Below, piece after piece: positions 51,727-60,351 of a stretch of DNA of 64,000 bases. Source of the DNA: Hwangdonia lutea (GTDB taxonomy: Bacteria > Bacteroidota > Bacteroidia > Flavobacteriales > Flavobacteriaceae); the NCBI RefSeq assembly GCF_032814565.1, contig NZ_CP136521.1, positions 744,001 through 808,000 of the forward strand. Reading direction: 5' to 3'. Under the pieces are notes generated by a model, which was not told the origin of the DNA, did not search any database, and saw only the letters and a program-made list of their open reading frames with translations. Position numbers and translations under genes: made by a program. Position 1 is the first letter of the stretch. Every line of letters starts with the position of its first letter.

Positions 51727-52755
51727 ATGGGCTTTTTTGACTTCTTAACCGAAGAGATTGCAATAGATTTAGGTACTGCAAATACACTTATTATACACAA
51801 CGACAAAGTTGTTGTTGATGCGCCATCGATAGTTGCGCGCGATAGAATTACCGGAAAAATAATTGCCGTTGGCCAACAAGCGAGTTTGATGCAAGGCAAA
51901 ACGCATGAAAACATTAAAACAATTCGCCCGTTAAAAGACGGGGTAATTGCCGATTTTGATGCATCGGAACAAATGATAAGCATGTTTATTAAAAACATTC
52001 CGGCATTGAAAAAGAAATTTTTTACACCGGCGTTGCGCATGGTTATTTGTATTCCGTCGGGCATTACCGAAGTTGAAATGCGTGCGGTAAAAGAAAGTGC
52101 CGAACGTGTTAACGGTAAAGAAGTATATTTAATACACGAACCCATGGCGGCCGCTATTGGTATTGGCGTTGATATTATGCAGCCCAAAGGTAATATGGTG
52201 GTTGATATAGGTGGTGGTACCACCGAAATTGCGGTGATTGCCCTTGGTGGCATTGTTTGCGATAAATCGGTTAAGATTGCCGGTGATGTATTTACAAATG
52301 ACATTGTGTATTACATGCGTACCCAACACAACTTGTATGTGGGTGAGCGTACTGCCGAAAAAATAAAAATACAGATTGGTGCGGCTACCGAAGATTTGGA
52401 ACTTCCGCCAGAAGATATGAGCGTTCAAGGACGTGATTTGTTAACGGGAAAACCCAAGCAAGTGTCCATTTCGTACCGTGAAATTGCCAAAGCTTTGGAT
52501 AAATCTATTTTACGTATTGAAGATGCGGTTATGGAAACCCTTTCGCAGACCCCTCCGGAATTGGCTGCCGATATTTACAACACAGGTATTTATTTAGCGG
52601 GTGGCGGATCGATGTTGCGAGGTTTGGATAAGCGCTTATCGCAAAAAACAGACCTTCCTGTTTATATTGCCGAAGACCCATTGCGTGCTGTAGTTAGAGG
52701 TACCGGAATTACACTTAAAAATTTACCTAAATACAAAAGTGTATTGATTAAATAA
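51727..52755 (+). CDS. mreB: Rod-shape-determining actin homologue MreB
   Basis: A 342-residue MreB. ATPase motifs of the actin fold are visible: phosphate 1 IDLGTANTLI near residue 13, phosphate 2 MVVDIGGGTTEIAVIALGG near 158 and the adenosine motif GIYLAGGGSMLRGLD near 283. It polymerises under the inner membrane and guides wall synthesis along the cylinder. First gene of the mreB-mreC-mreD-mrdA-rodA operon, with 23 bases to mreC. Confidence 0.98.
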   Translation: MGFFDFLTEEIAIDLGTANTLIIHNDKVVVDAPSIVARDRITGKIIAVGQQASLMQGKTHENIKTIRPLKDGVIADFDASEQMISMFIKNIPALKKKFFTPALRMVICIPSGITEVEMRAVKESAERVNGKEVYLIHEPMAAAIGIGVDIMQPKGNMVVDIGGGTTEIAVIALGGIVCDKSVKIAGDVFTNDIVYYMRTQHNLYVGERTAEKIKIQIGAATEDLELPPEDMSVQGRDLLTGKPKQVSISYREIAKALDKSILRIEDAVMETLSQTPPELAADIYNTGIYLAGGGSMLRGLDKRLSQKTDLPVYIAEDPLRAVVRGTGITLKNLPKYKSVLIK

Positions 52756-52778
52756 AAGCATAAAACAGTCCCTAAATC

Positions 52779-53594
52779 ATGCAACAGATTATTAATTTTA
52801 TAATAAGAAACAAAAGGTTTTTGTTGTTCTTGTTGCTGTTTTCGGTGTCTATAGTTTTTACCATTCAATCGCATTCGTATCACAAAAGCAAGTTTATAAA
52901 TTCCGCCAATTTTTTAACTGGTGGCATTTACAATTCTATCAACAACATTAGCGAATATGTTAATTTAAAATCTCACAATCAAGTTTTAGCCGAAGAAAAC
53001 AATCGGTTAAAAGCGCTTTTGTTTAATGCTGAAAACAAATTGGATTCAAGCTATATAGACAGCGTTACCTATAATGGAAGGTATAAAATTCAAACGGCAA
53101 AAATTATAAAGAACAGCTATTCTTTAACCGACAACTTTTTACTTATCGATAAAGGCACAAACGATAGTATTAAAGAGGATTTTGGGGTGATAACCAGTAA
53201 GGGTATTTTAGGTATTATTGACAACTCAAGCAAAAACTATTCAACGGTTATTTCGGTGCTAAACACCACGAGCAACATTAGTGCCGGATTAAAAAAAACA
53301 AACCATATAGGCTCTTTAACTTGGAATGGCGAATCGCCAAACATTGTTCAGTTAATAGATGTTGAAAAAATTGCACCGGTTGCCATCGGCGATACGATTG
53401 TTACCTCGGGGCGCTCATCAATTTTTCCAAAAAACATTGATATAGGCGTTGTACAGGATTTTGAATTGGATATTGCCGAAAATTATTATGAGATTAATGT
53501 GAAGCTTTTTAACGACATGACAAACCTTGAGCATGTTCATATTATAGAAAATAAGGATTTTAAGGAAATTACAAATTTGTTAAATTCCCGTTAA
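52779..53594 (+). CDS. mreC: Rod-shape-determining protein MreC
   Basis: A 271-residue protein with one N-terminal membrane segment (about residues 11-30), a coiled coil (about 65-90, HNQVLAEENNRLKALLFNAE) and a two-barrel periplasmic domain (about 105-265) with GILGIIDNSSKNYSTVISVL and IPxDIGVV-like KNIDIGVVQDF. MreC links MreB to PBP2 and regulates it. The next gene starts immediately after the stop with no gap. Confidence 0.95.
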   Translation: MQQIINFIIRNKRFLLFLLLFSVSIVFTIQSHSYHKSKFINSANFLTGGIYNSINNISEYVNLKSHNQVLAEENNRLKALLFNAENKLDSSYIDSVTYNGRYKIQTAKIIKNSYSLTDNFLLIDKGTNDSIKEDFGVITSKGILGIIDNSSKNYSTVISVLNTTSNISAGLKKTNHIGSLTWNGESPNIVQLIDVEKIAPVAIGDTIVTSGRSSIFPKNIDIGVVQDFELDIAENYYEINVKLFNDMTNLEHVHIIENKDFKEITNLLNSR

Positions 53595-54101
53595 ATGAAT
53601 AGTATCATTTCTTTAAATAGCATCCGCTTTGTTGGGCTTGTTTTAATTCAGGTTTTAATATGCAGCCATATTAATTTTTTAGGCTATATCAATCCGTATA
53701 TTTATGTGCTTTTCATCATTTTATTTCCGGTGAAAAACAACCGCTCTTTATTTATTTTCCTGAGTTTTTTATTGGGTTTAACGGTCGATTTATTTTTAGA
53801 TTCCGGTGGTATCAATGCCGCGGCATCTGTATTTATAGCTTATGCTAGACCTGTTGCTTTAAAGTTCTCGTTTGGTATGCTTTACGAACACCAAAACCTA
53901 AAATTCAATACTGTAGATTTTGGTTCAAAACTTGTCTACATGACCATAATGGTGGTGGCGCATCACTTAATTTTATTTTCTTTAGAAATTTTTAGCATTT
54001 CTAAAATAATTTTAATCCTTCAAAAAACGTTATTCTCAAGTATATTTACTATAATACTTTGTGTTTTAATAACTATTATATTTAGTCGAAAATCTAAATG
54101 A
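53595..54101 (+). CDS. mreD: Rod-shape-determining membrane protein MreD
   Basis: A 168-residue protein with about five membrane segments. It is divergent in sequence, but GYINPYIYVLFIILFPVKNN, the later GLTVDLFLDSGGINAAASVF and its place between mreC and mrdA identify it. It works with MreC in the elongasome. Overlaps the mrdA start by 4 bases (ATGA). Confidence 0.93.
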   Translation: MNSIISLNSIRFVGLVLIQVLICSHINFLGYINPYIYVLFIILFPVKNNRSLFIFLSFLLGLTVDLFLDSGGINAAASVFIAYARPVALKFSFGMLYEHQNLKFNTVDFGSKLVYMTIMVVAHHLILFSLEIFSISKIILILQKTLFSSIFTIILCVLITIIFSRKSK

Positions 54102-56035
54102 GACAACTTTTATTATTCATATCGGTAATTTTTGTTGGTTTTGTGTTTATCGCAAGGCTTTTCTACTTGCAGGTATATACTTCAAATACACATAATTTAT
54201 TTGAGGACAATGCCATTAGAAAAGTTTACGATTACCCAAAGCGCGGTTTTGTTTACGACAGAAACGGACGCCTTTTAGTGGCCAATCAACCCTCTTACGA
54301 TGTGATGGTGATTCCGCGCGAAGTAGAACCTTTAGACACGCTTGAGTTTTGTAATTTGTTAAAAATTGATAAAGCACAATTTATAAAAACATATAATAAA
54401 GCCTATCGTTATTCGCCCCGATTACCATCGGTTTTCCTTTCGCATTTATCAAAAGAAGACTATGCCGTTTTACAGGAAAAAATGCGAAAATTTGATGGCT
54501 TTTACATTCAAAAGCGATCGCTCAGAAAATACGAAACCACAATTGGAGCCAATGTTTTAGGCGATATTGGCGAAGTTAACACCAGGGATATTAAAAGGGA
54601 CCCGTATTACAGAATGGGCGATTTAATTGGCAAACAAGGCGTTGAAGCTTCATACGAAGACATATTGAGAGGTGTAAAAGGCATAAAATTTATTCAAAAA
54701 GACCGATTCAACAGAAATATTGGCCCATATAAAGATGGAGCCTTTGATACCATTCCAGAGCAAGGTAAAGACATAACCATTACCATTGATGCCAAATTAC
54801 AGGAATACGGTGAATTGCTAATGCAAAATAAGCGCGGTGGTGTTATCGCCATAGAACCCTCAACGGGCGAAATATTGGCTATGGTGGCTGCCCCAACTTA
54901 CAATCCTAACGATTTAGTTGGTAGGCAACGCTCTAAAAACTTCACTAAACTTTATAACGACTCAATTGCAAAACCACTTTTTAACAGAAGTCTACAAGGA
55001 GTTTATGAGCCTGGGTCGCCGTTTAAACTCATGAATGCTTTAATTGGCCTGCAAGAGGACGTTTTAACACCCAACGAAACCGTAACCTGCTATGCAGGCT
55101 ACAGATACGGCAATAGGTTTATGAAATGCCATTGCTACATTGGTAAACGCAATAATATGATTAGCGGAATTCAAGAATCTTGCAACGCATATTTTGCCAC
55201 AGCATACAGAAGAATTTTAGATAAAACGGGTAGTGCTTCAAAAGGCATTGACGTATGGAGCAATCATGCCAAAAGTTTTGGTTTGGGCAACTTTTTGGGC
55301 TACGATTTAAAGGTGGGACAAAAAGGAAGAATCCCCGATAGAGACTATTACAAAAGAGTATACCCTAGAACGTTTTATTCAACATACACCATCTCTAATG
55401 CCATTGGTCAGGGCGAAGTGGCCACAACACCCATTCAACTGGCAAATATGACGGCCGCAATCGCCAACAGAGGGTATTATTACACGCCACATATCATTAA
55501 ATCCATTAAAGGCGATACGCTACCCAATAAATTTACGACCCGAAAATATACAAGTATTGACAAACAGCATTTTGAGCCCGTAATTGAAGGCATGCACCAA
55601 GTGTATAAAAACGGTACCGCAAAATGGATTCAAGTTAAAGACATTGATATTTGCGGAAAAACAGGAACGGTTGAAAATTTTGCTATTATCGATAGTGTTA
55701 AAACGCAATTAACCGATCATTCTATTTTTGTAGCCTTTGCACCCAAAGACAATCCAAAAATAGCAATTGCCGTTTTTGTTGAAAATGGGTATTGGGGAAG
55801 CCGCTTTGCTGGAAAAATTGCCAGTTTAATGATTGAAAAGCATATTAAAGGCGAAATTACCAGAACCGATTTAGAAGATTGGCTCTTAAAACACAGTTTG
55901 GAAGACGAATACGCCAAACCTTATTCTGGAGAGCCTTTTAAAATTAACGGACAAACCACATTACAACTTGTTGACGACAAGGAATATTACCGTTTAAAGA
56001 GGCATTTAAACACTATTAGCAAAGGCACAGATTAA
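54098..56035 (+). CDS. mrdA: Penicillin-binding protein 2 (elongasome transpeptidase)
   Basis: A 645-residue class B PBP. Membrane anchor at residues ~4-21, dimerisation/pedestal domain about 50-210, transpeptidase domain about 235-600. Active-site motifs are SPFK (Ser307, in YEPGSPFKLMNALIG), SCN near residue 361 (ESCNAYFATAY) and KTG near 520 (CGKTGTVEN). It cross-links new peptidoglycan in lateral wall growth with RodA. The region before KTG is usual; the C-terminal tail of ~45 residues extends beyond the fold. Overlaps rodA by one base. Confidence 0.96.
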   Translation: MRQLLLFISVIFVGFVFIARLFYLQVYTSNTHNLFEDNAIRKVYDYPKRGFVYDRNGRLLVANQPSYDVMVIPREVEPLDTLEFCNLLKIDKAQFIKTYNKAYRYSPRLPSVFLSHLSKEDYAVLQEKMRKFDGFYIQKRSLRKYETTIGANVLGDIGEVNTRDIKRDPYYRMGDLIGKQGVEASYEDILRGVKGIKFIQKDRFNRNIGPYKDGAFDTIPEQGKDITITIDAKLQEYGELLMQNKRGGVIAIEPSTGEILAMVAAPTYNPNDLVGRQRSKNFTKLYNDSIAKPLFNRSLQGVYEPGSPFKLMNALIGLQEDVLTPNETVTCYAGYRYGNRFMKCHCYIGKRNNMISGIQESCNAYFATAYRRILDKTGSASKGIDVWSNHAKSFGLGNFLGYDLKVGQKGRIPDRDYYKRVYPRTFYSTYTISNAIGQGEVATTPIQLANMTAAIANRGYYYTPHIIKSIKGDTLPNKFTTRKYTSIDKQHFEPVIEGMHQVYKNGTAKWIQVKDIDICGKTGTVENFAIIDSVKTQLTDHSIFVAFAPKDNPKIAIAVFVENGYWGSRFAGKIASLMIEKHIKGEITRTDLEDWLLKHSLEDEYAKPYSGEPFKINGQTTLQLVDDKEYYRLKRHLNTISKGTD

Positions 56036-57312
56036 TGGTAAGGGACACGAATAAACATTTTAAGTTCGATTGGATTACCATTATTCTTTTCTTATTATTA
56101 GTGGGCTTTGGTTATCTGAATATTTTGTCGGCTTCGCATTCGGGAAACACCATCGACTATTTCGATTTCTCACAGCCTTACGGCAAACAACTCATTTTTA
56201 TATTTCTAACTTTTGGGTTAATCGTGCTTTTATTGGCTATTGATGCCAAATTTTACGAACGCTTTTCCAGTATTATTTATATTATTTCGATGCTGTCTTT
56301 ACTCGGGCTTTTCATTTTTGGAAAAAACGTTAATGGTGCCACATCGTGGTACGCCATTGGAGGCATGACCATACAACCCAGCGAGTTTGCAAAAATGGCA
56401 ACCGCCCTCGCAATAGCAAAGCATGTTAGCGATTTAAACACCAATATCAATACGCTAAAAGATCAGTTAAAAGCGCTTATTATTATTGCCATTCCAGCCA
56501 TTTTAGTGCTCTTACAAAACGATACGGGTAGCACGATTGTTTACGGTGCCTTCTTTTTTGTTTTGTACCGAGAAGGACTTCCCAAATATTATTTAGCCAT
56601 AGGTATTTCAATAATTATAGTCTCCATTTTATCATTAAAGTTTGGTGCTATAATTACCTCAACAATAGCGCTAATATTGCTTGTGGGTTTTCATTTTTTA
56701 AGAAAAAAGAAACTACGTATATATCAATCTATACTTATTTTAATCGTAACTATTGCGGTTTCCTTTGGAATAAAATTCTTTTACCAAAATATCTTAAAAC
56801 CTCACCAACAAGACCGTATAAGTCTTTGGCTTCGCTTGGAAAAAGACCCTGACAAATTAGAGGAAATGAAGAAAACGTTTGCCTATAATTTGAATGAATC
56901 TGAAAAAGCCATAAGCTCTGGCGGATTAACAGGAAGAGGTTTTATGGAAGGCACTCGAACCACAGGAAAATTTGTACCAGAACAACATACCGATTATATT
57001 TTTAGTACCGTGGGCGAAGAGTGGGGCTTTTTAGGAACCACCTTTGTAGTTGTTCTTTTTGTGCTGCTTATTATACGTATTCTACATTTAGCCGAACGCC
57101 AAAAAACACAGTTTAGTAGAGTGTATGGTTACGGTGTTGCATCCATAATTTTTATACATTTTCTTATTAATATTGGTATGGTAATGGGCTTAATTCCAAC
57201 CATTGGTATTCCTCTGCCTATGTTTAGTTACGGTGGTTCCGGACTTTGGGCCTTCACCATTTTACTGTTTATTTTCATCAAACTGGACTCTAATAAAATC
57301 AATGAATGGTAG
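56035..57312 (+). CDS. rodA: Rod-shape SEDS peptidoglycan glycosyltransferase RodA
   Basis: A 425-residue SEDS-family membrane protein with about ten membrane segments. Hallmarks: GATSWYAIGGMTIQPSEFAKM near residue 102, the polymerase Asp region near LQNDTGSTIVYGAFF (residue ~162), FVPEQHTDYIFSTVGEEWGF near 307 and GIPLPMFSYGGSG near 394. It polymerises lipid II and forms a complex with PBP2. Last gene of the rod operon. It is ~50 residues longer than E. coli RodA because of an inserted cytoplasmic-side segment (about 210-260). Confidence 0.95.
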   Translation: MVRDTNKHFKFDWITIILFLLLVGFGYLNILSASHSGNTIDYFDFSQPYGKQLIFIFLTFGLIVLLLAIDAKFYERFSSIIYIISMLSLLGLFIFGKNVNGATSWYAIGGMTIQPSEFAKMATALAIAKHVSDLNTNINTLKDQLKALIIIAIPAILVLLQNDTGSTIVYGAFFFVLYREGLPKYYLAIGISIIIVSILSLKFGAIITSTIALILLVGFHFLRKKKLRIYQSILILIVTIAVSFGIKFFYQNILKPHQQDRISLWLRLEKDPDKLEEMKKTFAYNLNESEKAISSGGLTGRGFMEGTRTTGKFVPEQHTDYIFSTVGEEWGFLGTTFVVVLFVLLIIRILHLAERQKTQFSRVYGYGVASIIFIHFLINIGMVMGLIPTIGIPLPMFSYGGSGLWAFTILLFIFIKLDSNKINEW

Positions 57313-57354
57313 CCCTATTTACATTCCAAAAAATTAAATTTTAAGAACCAAACA

Positions 57355-57388
57355 GAACTTTGAACTTTGAACTTTGAACTTTGAACTG
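57355..57388. repeat. Heptanucleotide tandem repeat
   Basis: GAACTTT repeated four times, then GAACTG. It lies between convergent rodA and gldC. Heptamer-based DNA with the same unit in degenerate form (AACTTTG) flanks the 3' end of the GAF gene at about 49553-49628. Confidence 0.85.
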
Positions 57389-57393
57389 TAAAA

Positions 57394-57729
57394 CTACTTT
57401 TTCAGCTCTAATTTTTCTGCGAAATAATCACAGAAATCTTTCATGGTTGCTGTCATTTTTTCATCTTGTGTCGCTCTATTAAAGGTATCGCTCATAGTTA
57501 CTAATGTTTGATGAAAAAACACTTTCATTTCATCTACGGGCATATCTTTGGTCCATAAATCAATGCGCAGTGTTTCTTGGCTTTCGGCATCCCAAACCGA
57601 AAGCATCATCGCTTTGGCTTCTTGGTTTGTAATGCCGCCATCTTCAGCGGTCCATTGTAAGCTTTCTGGAATTCTGTTTTCATCCAATTCAACCTTCAGT
57701 TCTATTTTAGAGGTATGATTTTTTGCCAT
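57394..57729 (-). CDS. gldC: Gliding motility protein GldC
   Basis: A 111-residue cytoplasmic protein starting MAKNHTSKIELKVELDENRI and containing PESLQWTAEDGGITNQEAKA and MMLSVWDAESQETLRIDLWT. This is the GldC family, required for full gliding motility in Flavobacterium johnsoniae. Stop and start overlap with gldB by one base. Its exact molecular role is unknown. Confidence 0.95.
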   Translation of the reverse strand: MAKNHTSKIELKVELDENRIPESLQWTAEDGGITNQEAKAMMLSVWDAESQETLRIDLWTKDMPVDEMKVFFHQTLVTMSDTFNRATQDEKMTATMKDFCDYFAEKLELKK

Positions 57730-58691
57730 TATTTACGTGGTTTAAATTTGGTGTTATTAAATATGTCTTCAGTAGATTTTATAAGCATGTCCTTTAAAGC
57801 TACATCGTTTTGCTGCATGTATGCGCGCACAATCTGCCAACCTATAAATTGCCCTAATCGCCCCGGTGAATCGGCATCGATTTCTTCTAAATAAAATTTG
57901 GTAAAAGGTGCAGGGTTTATAAATCGGCTTGGTAATTTTGAGTCGGTGCTAAACAATAATTCGCGCTCCACAAAATAGCGCCAAATATAACTCTCGTTGG
58001 CAATAGCCCAACGTAACTGCTCGGGCGAATACCCCATACGTTCCGCTTCCGTTTTAAAAGGAATAACCTTATCTTTAAAATACAGCAGTTTACCAGCATA
58101 AATCATTTCGTCTAGCAAGGTTCTTTTTTGCGTTTGATGGATATATTTCTTCGCGTAGGCATCAGCCAAATCCACAACCAGCTGTTCTTTAACAAAATGA
58201 GCTCTAAGGTATTTAGGAATGCTACCGTAAAACTCGTGGTCGCTTCCCAAATAATTATCCAAAGCAATTAAAGCAATGGTATCGGTAACAATTACCCTGT
58301 GTCTGTAATCTACATCGTTGGTTACCGTAATAATTCTGGGCGGATTGAACTCCGGAAAATAGTATTTTAGATGATTGAACAGCGATTCGATTTCAGTTTC
58401 TACGTCGTTAAAGTCAGTGAATGTTTTATCAACCTCGTTAAACAATTGAATTTGTAAAGTATCGGCTTTTTTGGCAATCCAAAATGAATCTGAATATTTT
58501 TCAGAAAACATAAAAGGGTATGCTTGTTTTAGCTTTGGTAAATCTTTTGAATTGGCCTCGGCAAACAGCCTATCAAAACGTTCAATTTTAATATCTGTGT
58601 TTATTTTAGCTATGTTTTTTTGTAACGTATTGTCTTTTTTACAAGAAATGGTTAACAAAACAATACTAAATAACAAGATTGCATTTTTCAT
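57729..58691 (-). CDS. gldB: Gliding motility lipoprotein GldB
   Basis: A 320-residue lipoprotein: signal peptide with lipobox TISC at Cys17. The body has KIERFDRLFAEANSKDLPKL, DLADAYAKKYIHQTQKRTL and GYSPEQLRWAIANESYIWRY, characteristic of GldB, which has a weakly zinc-metalloprotease-like core (HFVKEQ). It is required for gliding and, with GldC, lies beside nadE as in F. johnsoniae. Transcribed as gldB-gldC, divergent from nadE. Confidence 0.95.
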   Translation of the reverse strand: MKNAILLFSIVLLTISCKKDNTLQKNIAKINTDIKIERFDRLFAEANSKDLPKLKQAYPFMFSEKYSDSFWIAKKADTLQIQLFNEVDKTFTDFNDVETEIESLFNHLKYYFPEFNPPRIITVTNDVDYRHRVIVTDTIALIALDNYLGSDHEFYGSIPKYLRAHFVKEQLVVDLADAYAKKYIHQTQKRTLLDEMIYAGKLLYFKDKVIPFKTEAERMGYSPEQLRWAIANESYIWRYFVERELLFSTDSKLPSRFINPAPFTKFYLEEIDADSPGRLGQFIGWQIVRAYMQQNDVALKDMLIKSTEDIFNNTKFKPRK

Positions 58692-58781
58692 CTACTTAAA
58701 ATTTTAAAAACAATTTTTACCATTCTTCGCGTTTAAATATAACTTAAACGACATAGATTTTTATTAATTGGACGTTTCCTT

Positions 58782-58789
58782 TATTTTTG
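58782..58789 (+). promoter_or_regulatory. -7 promoter box for nadE
   Basis: TATTTTTG, exact TAnnTTTG match, 41 bases before the ATG at 58831. Confidence 0.55.
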
Positions 58790-58830
58790 TCTGCAAAGGT
58801 ACTATTCTTAGATTAAAAACCGTGTTAAAT

Positions 58831-59619
58831 ATGCAAACAGAAAAAGTGGTAAATCACATTGTTAATTGGCTAAAAGATTACGCGACAAATGCGGGTGTAA
58901 ACGGATTTGTAATTGGTATTTCGGGCGGTATCGATTCTGCGGTAACCTCAACTTTATGTGCCAAAACAGGTTTAAACGTACTGTGTGTTGAAATGCCCAT
59001 ACACCAAGCCGAAAGCCATGTGACCAGAGCCCAAGAACATATTGCGCTATTAAAACAACGATTTGATAATGTTGACGACACACGCACCAATTTAACACCT
59101 GTTTTTGAAACCTTTAAAACCGAAGTGTTTTTTGATGGAGACCAAGCCACCATTGATATGGCTTTGGCAAATACCCGAGCGCGCTTGCGCATGACCACCC
59201 TTTACTATTACGCAGGACTTTACAAATTATTAGTGGCCGGAACCGGAAATAAAGTTGAAGATTTTGGCGTTGGTTTTTACACCAAATACGGCGATGGTGG
59301 CGTAGATTTAAGCCCTATTGCAGATTTATTAAAGTCTGAAGTTTACGCATTAGGTGAGTTTTTAGAGGTTCCGGAATCTATTATGAAAGCGGCGCCGAGT
59401 GATGGTTTATTTGGCGATGCCCGCAGTGATGAAGACCAGATTGGAGCCTCGTACCCAGAACTTGAATGGGCCATGAAAATGGATAATTTGGGTAAAAAAG
59501 AAACTGATTTTTCTGGTAGGGAACAAGAGGTTTTTAAAATCTACAAGCGTTTTAACGCGGCTAATAAACACAAAATGATTGCAATACCTATTTGTGAAAT
59601 TCCCATAAATTTGAAATAA
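58831..59619 (+). CDS. nadE: NAD+ synthase (ammonia-dependent)
   Basis: A 262-residue enzyme of the N-type ATP pyrophosphatase fold. The ATP loop SGGIDSAVTSTLCA is near residue 32, TRARLRMTTLYYYAG near 115, and GTGNKVEDFGVGFYTKYGDG (start near 138) and DLSPIADLLKSEVYAL complete the family. The frame opens at 58768; the ATG at 58831 gives the normal N-terminus (MQTEKVVNHIVNWL). There is no glutaminase domain, so it uses ammonia. It converts nicotinate adenine dinucleotide to NAD+. Confidence 0.96.
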   Translation: MQTEKVVNHIVNWLKDYATNAGVNGFVIGISGGIDSAVTSTLCAKTGLNVLCVEMPIHQAESHVTRAQEHIALLKQRFDNVDDTRTNLTPVFETFKTEVFFDGDQATIDMALANTRARLRMTTLYYYAGLYKLLVAGTGNKVEDFGVGFYTKYGDGGVDLSPIADLLKSEVYALGEFLEVPESIMKAAPSDGLFGDARSDEDQIGASYPELEWAMKMDNLGKKETDFSGREQEVFKIYKRFNAANKHKMIAIPICEIPINLK

Positions 59620-59721
59620 ATATTGCTTTGTTAGCAAAAAAACCTATCTTTACACCCATATAACTCTCTCAATTATAGCTGTAAACCTCTCACAGCTATA
59701 ATAGTATAAAAACCCTTAATA

Positions 59722-60351
59722 ATGATAAAATTACTAATAGCAGACAATCATCCAATTATCAGAAAGGGTCTAGAACATCTATTTTCGGCATCTTCAGACA
59801 TTAAAATTGTGGGAAGTGTTAACGATGGCGATGATATTTTAGACTTTGTAAAAAACAATGACGTAGACATTATTTTAACAGAAGTAGATTTCCCAAAACT
59901 TAACGGTTTAACCGTTTTGCGTTATTTAAAGAAAGATTATCCTAACGTAAAAACCCTTATTTTTAGTGGCCAGCCCGAAGAGGTATATGGCATAAACGCC
60001 ATTAAAGCGGGGGCTTCAGGATTCATTTCTAAATCAGTTAACATCATTACCATTAACGAGGCCATTTTAAAGGTTCACGAAGGTGGTATTTATTTAAGTG
60101 ATGCCTTAACGCAACAATTAGCTTTTGGTGCTAAAAGCAACAAATCGGGATCTTTTTACAAAAAACTATCAACGCGCGAGTCAGAAGTTTTAAAGCTTCT
60201 TACTATTGGTAGAAAAAACAAAGAGATTTCTAAAGAGCTAAACATTAACGAGAAAACCGTAAGTACGTACAAAGCGCGCTTAATGAGAAAACTAAAGGTA
60301 ACCAATTTAGTGGATCTTGTTAATCAAGCTAAACTTTCAGCAGAGCTATAA
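59722..60351 (+). CDS. LuxR-type response regulator with atypical receiver
   Basis: A 209-residue protein with a receiver domain (residues ~1-120) and a C-terminal LuxR/NarL helix-turn-helix (about 143-203: KKLSTRESEVLKLLTIGRKN, INEKTVSTYKARLMRKLKV). In the receiver the phosphoacceptor Asp is replaced by Glu54 (DIILTEVDFP), the acidic pair is Asp8-Asn9 rather than Asp-Asp, but the Ser/Thr (FSG) and Lys104 (ISKSV) switch residues remain. It may be locked in an active-like state or controlled without phosphorylation. No histidine kinase is adjacent. Followed by convergent dnaG, with which it overlaps by 6 bases. Confidence 0.92.
   Translation: MIKLLIADNHPIIRKGLEHLFSASSDIKIVGSVNDGDDILDFVKNNDVDIILTEVDFPKLNGLTVLRYLKKDYPNVKTLIFSGQPEEVYGINAIKAGASGFISKSVNIITINEAILKVHEGGIYLSDALTQQLAFGAKSNKSGSFYKKLSTRESEVLKLLTIGRKNKEISKELNINEKTVSTYKARLMRKLKVTNLVDLVNQAKLSAEL

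Noticed and set aside
51717-52304. 195-residue open frame antisense to mreB
   Set aside because: It lies fully on the opposite strand of a certain mreB and has no protein features; a codon-usage shadow.
57355-57388. Tandem repeat as a possible CRISPR remnant
   Set aside because: The unit is 7 bases with no spacers.
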